A stretch of 42,547 nt of DNA from an uncultured Ruminococcus sp. (GTDB taxonomy: Bacteria; Bacillota; Clostridia; Oscillospirales; Ruminococcaceae). Location of the stretch: the NCBI GenBank assembly GCA_900541495.1, contig UQKC01000015.1:1-42547 (forward strand), read 5' to 3'. How positions within the stretch are numbered: the first letter of the stretch is position 1; the number at the start of each line of letters is the position of its first letter. Under the pieces are notes generated by a model. The model was given only the letters and a program-made list of their open reading frames with translations, was not told the DNA's origin and searched no databases. A program made the position numbers and the translations under genes. Below are positions 38,937 through 42,547 of the stretch, piece after piece.

Positions 38937-39014
38937 AACAATAACCTCCAAAAATATAATGCTCAAATGTACGGAATAACAAATATTTAACTCCCGATAC
39001 ATTTTCACACAACA

Positions 39015-39043
39015 ATTATAACATATCTGTGCAAATTTAACAA
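39015..39043 (-). promoter_or_regulatory. Promoter of the DivIVA-fumarase beta operon
   Basis: Minus strand: TTGTTA, 17 bp, TATAAT preceded by TGT. The rest of the gap to 39238 is AT-rich and shows no further feature I can name. Confidence 0.7.
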
Positions 39044-39238
39044 GCGTATTTTATGGTTATTTGTCACCAAAAATTTGTAAAAAAATTTAGTTATTTAGCT
39101 ATTTTTTTATTTTTTCGTAGAAATAACACTTCCAAATAAAAAAATAAGGCAATTTTCCTGATGTGACAAATATTTTATAGATTCGGTGGGATAATATTCC
39201 TTGAAATTACTGATCTGTTAAGAGGAGATGGCTTTTTT

Positions 39239-41572
39239 ATGTATAATATCGAAGCCTTTACGAAAAAGGCGAACATCGTTATCGAAAATTCATTTCTTGC
39301 TGCAGGTAAGCTCGGTCACACCTACGTTGGGAGCGAACATATCCTGCTCTCGCTGATATCGGAGCAAAGCTGTTCTGCGGCGCAGGCTTTCCGCATCTGC
39401 GGCATAACCGAAGCTGACGTTCGCGCAAAGATAATCGAGCTTGTAGGCATTGGCGAACCCTGCCCCGTCGATGATGACTGTATGACCTCCTGCGCACATA
39501 AGATACTCACCTCGGCGAGCAGTATCGCTGCCTCCTGCGGCTCACGGCTGACGGGAACGGAGCATCTTCTCTCCGCTTTACTTGAACAGAGCGAATCTAC
39601 CGCCGTTACTATATTAAAGGAGCTCGGCGGAAATTTCGGCAGCCTTAATTCCGCCTGCACGAAGCGAGTGCGCGAAGTTTCGCATACGGCTCTGAACAAA
39701 TACGGAAAAGACCTTGTCCGCGAAGCCGCCGAAAAAAAATGCGACCCTATCATCGGCAGAAGCCGCGAGATACGCCGAACGGTGCAGATACTTTCGCGCC
39801 GAAGCAAAAACAACCCTTGTCTTATCGGCGAAGCAGGCGTAGGCAAGACCGCCGTTGTCGAGGGTATCGCAATGCTCATCGCGAGCGGTGATGTTCCCCA
39901 GTCGCTTCGGTGCAAGCACATCTTCTCCCTCAATCTCACCTCGATGCTCGCGGGCGCAAAGTACCGCGGCGACTTTGAGGAGCGTGTAAAGCAGTGTATT
40001 GACGAAGCCGCCGATGATGGCAACATTATTCTTTTCATAGACGAACTTCACACCATAGTCGGCGCAGGTGCGGCAGAGGGCGCTATCGATGCGGCGAACA
40101 TTCTCAAACCACAGCTTGCGAGAGGTGAAATTCAGCTCATCGGTGCAACGACCATTGCCGAGTTCCGCAAATCTATCGAAAAAGATGCCGCGCTCGAACG
40201 CCGCTTTCAACAGGTGATGATAAACGAGCCGACCGAAAGCGAAGCGCTTGAAATTTTGAGCGGAGTAAAGTCCGTCTACGAGGATTTCCACAACGCTGTT
40301 ATCACGGACGAAGCTTTGAAAGCCGCCGTGGAGTTTTCGGTTCGCTATCTGCCCGAGCGTTTTCTCCCCGACAAGGCTATCGACCTCATCGATGAAGCCG
40401 CTTCAAAAGCACGAATACGCGAATCGTCTTCACCGCAGACTTTGAGCGAACTTGCCGAAAGCCTTAAACGAATGCTCGACAAAGAGCCCTGCCGCGCAAA
40501 TGCGCCGAAACCAACAAAACGCCGCCCCGACCTGCCGAGCTGGTTCAGTCCGAGCGAAGAAAAGCCCGTCACTGTCGGCAAAGAGGACATCGCCGCAGTT
40601 ATATCCGATATAAAAGGTATCCCGATAGGTCAGCTCACAGCGGACGAGGAAACGCGCCTGCTTTCACTCGAAACCGAGCTTCACAAGCGCGTCATCGGGC
40701 AGGATAAGGCTGTTCACGCTGTTGCCGATGCTGTTCGCCGAAGCCGCTCGGGACTTCGCGATGAAAAGCGTCCGCTCGGCTGTTTCCTTTTCACAGGTCC
40801 AACGGGTTCGGGCAAGACCGAACTCTCCAAAGCGCTCTCGGAGTGCCTTTTCGGCGACCTGAAATCACTCATTCGGCTCGATATGTCGGAGTATCAGGAG
40901 AAGCACAGCATCTCACGGCTCATCGGCTCGCCGCCGGGATATGTCGGCTATGAGGAGGGCGGAACTCTCACCGAACAAGTCCGCCGCAAGCCGTACAGCA
41001 TCGTACTTTTTGACGAAATAGAAAAGGCTCACCCCGACATAAGTTCTCTCCTGCTCCAGATCACCGAAGAGGGCGAACTCACGGACGGTCTTGGTCGGAC
41101 GGTGAACTTCCGCAATGCTATCATAATTATGACCTCGAACCTCGGTGCGGAAAAGCTTTCGGGCAAAGGCTCTATCGGCTTCGTACAGTCCGAACAGCAG
41201 AAGAAAAACGATGTCAGCGACACCGTTCGCGAGTTTTTCTCGCCCGAACTGCTCGGCAGACTTGATGAAATAATCGTGTTCGACAGCTTGTCAAAGGAAG
41301 AACTTGCCCAGATCGCACAGCTTATGCTTTCATCTCTGAAAAGCCGCGCGGAAAAGCTTGGCATCTCGCTTGAATTTGACCCGTCGGCAGTTGAAAAGCT
41401 TTCCTGCCCGAACGATAAAAGCGGTGCGCGCGGACTTCGCCATGATATCACGGTAAATGTTGAAAATCTGCTCTCGCGGAAGCTCCTCTCGGGTGAGATA
41501 CACCGCGGCGACAAGATACGGCTCATCTTCAACGGTGAAAGCTTTGCCATAAACGAAGCCGTCGCAATGTGA
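39239..41572 (+). CDS. ClpC/ClpA-type AAA+ ATPase
   Basis: The 777-residue unfoldase has an N-terminal Clp repeat domain (about 1-145) and a first AAA+ module with Walker A GEAGVGKT at 197-204 and NIILFIDELHTIVGAG. A short middle region (about 400-440, KEPCRANAPKPTKRRPDLPSW) stands in for the longer ClpC M-domain. The second module has GPTGSGKTE and IVLFDEIEKAHPD. KGSIGFVQSE contains the IGF loop that docks to ClpP, so this is a protease partner, unlike the ClpB in this window. No ctsR-mcsA-mcsB genes precede it, and no CtsR heptads are visible. GAGGAG precedes the ATG. Confidence 0.92.
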   Translation: MYNIEAFTKKANIVIENSFLAAGKLGHTYVGSEHILLSLISEQSCSAAQAFRICGITEADVRAKIIELVGIGEPCPVDDDCMTSCAHKILTSASSIAASCGSRLTGTEHLLSALLEQSESTAVTILKELGGNFGSLNSACTKRVREVSHTALNKYGKDLVREAAEKKCDPIIGRSREIRRTVQILSRRSKNNPCLIGEAGVGKTAVVEGIAMLIASGDVPQSLRCKHIFSLNLTSMLAGAKYRGDFEERVKQCIDEAADDGNIILFIDELHTIVGAGAAEGAIDAANILKPQLARGEIQLIGATTIAEFRKSIEKDAALERRFQQVMINEPTESEALEILSGVKSVYEDFHNAVITDEALKAAVEFSVRYLPERFLPDKAIDLIDEAASKARIRESSSPQTLSELAESLKRMLDKEPCRANAPKPTKRRPDLPSWFSPSEEKPVTVGKEDIAAVISDIKGIPIGQLTADEETRLLSLETELHKRVIGQDKAVHAVADAVRRSRSGLRDEKRPLGCFLFTGPTGSGKTELSKALSECLFGDLKSLIRLDMSEYQEKHSISRLIGSPPGYVGYEEGGTLTEQVRRKPYSIVLFDEIEKAHPDISSLLLQITEEGELTDGLGRTVNFRNAIIIMTSNLGAEKLSGKGSIGFVQSEQQKKNDVSDTVREFFSPELLGRLDEIIVFDSLSKEELAQIAQLMLSSLKSRAEKLGISLEFDPSAVEKLSCPNDKSGARGLRHDITVNVENLLSRKLLSGEIHRGDKIRLIFNGESFAINEAVAM

Positions 41573-41577
41573 CATTG

Positions 41578-41615
41578 CCGCACAAGCTGTTACAAGAGCT
41601 TTGTGCGGTATTTTT
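41578..41615 (+). terminator. Terminator of the ClpC-type gene
   Basis: CCGCACAAGCT pairs with AGCTTTGTGCGG (one bulge), followed by TATTTTTC. Confidence 0.8.
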
Positions 41616-41688
41616 CTGCCAAAAAGCGACCCTTTTTCCGTGCTTTTTGCAAGCCAAAAATTTTTTTAGCAAATTTTTCTTTTACCTC

Positions 41689-41717
41689 TTGACAAATCTA
41701 TACCTTTGTGGTATAGT
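41689..41717 (+). promoter_or_regulatory. Promoter of the reverse rubrerythrin gene
   Basis: TTGACA, 17 bp, TATAGT with TGG before the -10. Confidence 0.82.
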
Positions 41718-41726
41718 AATAACAAC

Positions 41727-41746
41727 AGGTAAGGTCAACCTTACCT
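41727..41746. promoter_or_regulatory. Operator-like palindrome (DtxR/IdeR-like) at the rubrerythrin promoter
   Basis: AGGTAAGG-TCAA-CCTTACCT is a perfect 20-bp palindrome placed at the transcription start, followed by a further TAACCTAAC half-site. It resembles DtxR/IdeR/MntR iron- or manganese-repressor boxes more than PerR or Fur boxes. Confidence 0.6.
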
Positions 41747-41794
41747 AACCTAACTTTGATTATGAAAAAATCTATCTGAAAGGACTTGAAAATT

Positions 41795-42343
41795 ATGAAA
41801 AAATGGATATGTTCAATATGCGGTTATGTTTATGAGGGCGAAAACCCACCTGCTGCCTGCCCACAGTGTAAAGCACCTGCTTCAAAGTTCACAGAAGCTG
41901 CTGACGATAACGCTCTTTGGGCTTGCGACCACGTTGTAGGCTCTGCACAGGGTGTTGACCCCGAGATCATCGATGGACTCCGTCAGAACTTCAACGGCGA
42001 ATGTTCCGAAGTCGGAATGTACCTTGCAATGGCAAGAGTTGCATTCAGAGAGGGCTATCCCGAGGTAGGTCTTTACTACGAAAAGGCAGCTCATGAAGAG
42101 GCTGAACACGCTGCAAAGTTTGCAGAGCTTCTCGGCGAAGTTGTAACAGACTCCACAAAGAAGAACCTCGAGATGCGCTATCAGGCTGAGAGCGGTGCTT
42201 GCGAGGGTAAGCTTGCACTTGCCAAGAAAGCAAAGGAACTCGGTCTTGACGCTATCCACGACACCGTTCACGAAATGGCAAAGGACGAAGCAAGACACGG
42301 CAGAGCTTTCAAGGGTCTGCTCGACAGATATTTTGCTAAGTAA
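41795..42343 (+). CDS. Reverse rubrerythrin
   Basis: The 182-residue protein reduces hydrogen peroxide (and in some species oxygen) with electrons from NADH through a reductase. A rubredoxin domain comes first: Cys6, Cys9, Cys22 and Cys25 in WICSICGYVYEG and PAACPQCKAP. A four-helix di-iron domain follows, with ECSEVGMYLAMA, AAHEEAEHAAKF and MAKDEARHGRAF as iron ligands. This order is opposite to classical rubrerythrin and marks the reverse form known from clostridia. I start at ATG 41795 behind AAAGGA; a TTG at 41786 overlaps that site. Confidence 0.94.
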   Translation: MKKWICSICGYVYEGENPPAACPQCKAPASKFTEAADDNALWACDHVVGSAQGVDPEIIDGLRQNFNGECSEVGMYLAMARVAFREGYPEVGLYYEKAAHEEAEHAAKFAELLGEVVTDSTKKNLEMRYQAESGACEGKLALAKKAKELGLDAIHDTVHEMAKDEARHGRAFKGLLDRYFAK

Positions 42344-42358
42344 TTTAAGCTGAAAATA

Positions 42359-42399
42359 AAAGTCATAGTTCGGCATAAGCGCTGAACTATGACTTTTTT
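42359..42399 (+). terminator. Terminator of the rubrerythrin gene
   Basis: AAAGTCATAGTTC pairs with GAACTATGACTTT (13 bp), followed by TTTTGAT. Confidence 0.88.
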
Positions 42400-42412
42400 G
42401 ATACAAAAACTA

Positions 42413-42439
42413 TTGACAATGATACATTTGTGGTATAAT
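42413..42439 (+). promoter_or_regulatory. Promoter without a visible gene
   Basis: TTGACA, 15 bp, TATAAT preceded by TGG. The next 50 bases contain no ribosome site or start, so its gene may have been displaced or lie outside the window. Confidence 0.5.
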
Positions 42440-42495
42440 AAAAACAGAGAGTTCGTCAGATAGACGATAGCCCTCGATAGATTGTTTAGAGCCTG

Positions 42496-42524
42496 TTGAC
42501 ACTAAACTCAAAATATGATATGAT
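42496..42524 (+). promoter_or_regulatory. Promoter at the window end, start of a possible leaderless gene
   Basis: TTGACA, 17 bp, TATGAT preceded by TGA. An ATG at 42531 (MNITK..) lies 6 bp after the -10, with no ribosome site, so the RNA would start at or next to it. The gene continues beyond the window. Confidence 0.55.
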
Positions 42525-42547
42525 AGATACATGAATATCACAAAAGA

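Noticed and set aside
39239..41572. A second ClpB
   Set aside because: It lacks the long coiled-coil M-domain and has an IGF ClpP-docking loop.

Overview
The window looks like core chromosome of a strictly anaerobic Gram-positive Clostridia member, most likely Oscillospiraceae and Ruminococcus / [Eubacterium] siraeum-like. This is an inference from gene content: the SCIFF ranthipeptide pair scfA-scfB behind yajC and a TIGR04086-type membrane protein, a reverse rubrerythrin, an ECF S component beside coaX, and a dgt-dnaG-rpoD operon. Promoters are easy to read. Most are TTGNNN-17-TATAAT, often with an extended -10 TGN.

Layout. 1-2960: YajC, a membrane protein, the six-cysteine peptide and its radical SAM maturase. 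3037-4005 (-): a nitroreductase and a TfoX-like gene split by a small mobile element. 4150-5583: purB. 5886-9155 (-): DUF1934, murI, ddl and a cell-wall amidase. 9369-13252 (-): a small hydrolase, then an AT-rich type IIB (BcgI-like) restriction-modification locus with an XRE regulator, next to tRNA-Thr(CGU). Its specificity gene is split by a G7 tract. 14157-16631 (+): a histidine phosphatase and an AGCS symporter with a large extra loop. 17018-19615 (-): clpB. 20012-21188: a small DUF6514-like gene, smpB and ssrA (tmRNA). 21241-21844: no intact gene, but a perfect CIRCE operator and a dead antitoxin gene. 21845-26502: tcdA, a CPBP protease, ychF and a solute-binding lipoprotein with a structured leader. 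26561-33694 (-): cls, an Rrf2 regulator, rpoD, dnaG, dgt and yigZ. 33927-36353: rpmE, a CarD/Tudor-like remnant, and an ECF S component with coaX. 36408-42343: a small membrane protein, an HTH-desulfoferrodoxin-like fusion, a lone fumarase-type beta subunit, a DivIVA protein, a ClpC-type ATPase and reverse rubrerythrin.

The most unusual layer is the repeats. Three families of small non-coding elements are present: A (ends TACTAAACACC), B (ends GGAAA..GCTGATTAA) and C (ends AGGTNACCTCTAAAAACC). A and B are flanked by 3-bp TAA/TTA duplications. One A copy splits a tfoX-like gene, and one B copy sits inside the end of another A copy. Several others lie between promoters and genes. A separate repeat built of 7-bp units (TAATTCG/TAATGCG) sits exactly at the stop codons of convergent gene pairs and gives TAA in all three frames. 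No transposase gene is visible. The other strong observation is the G7 tract in the restriction specificity gene, which looks like a phase-variation switch.
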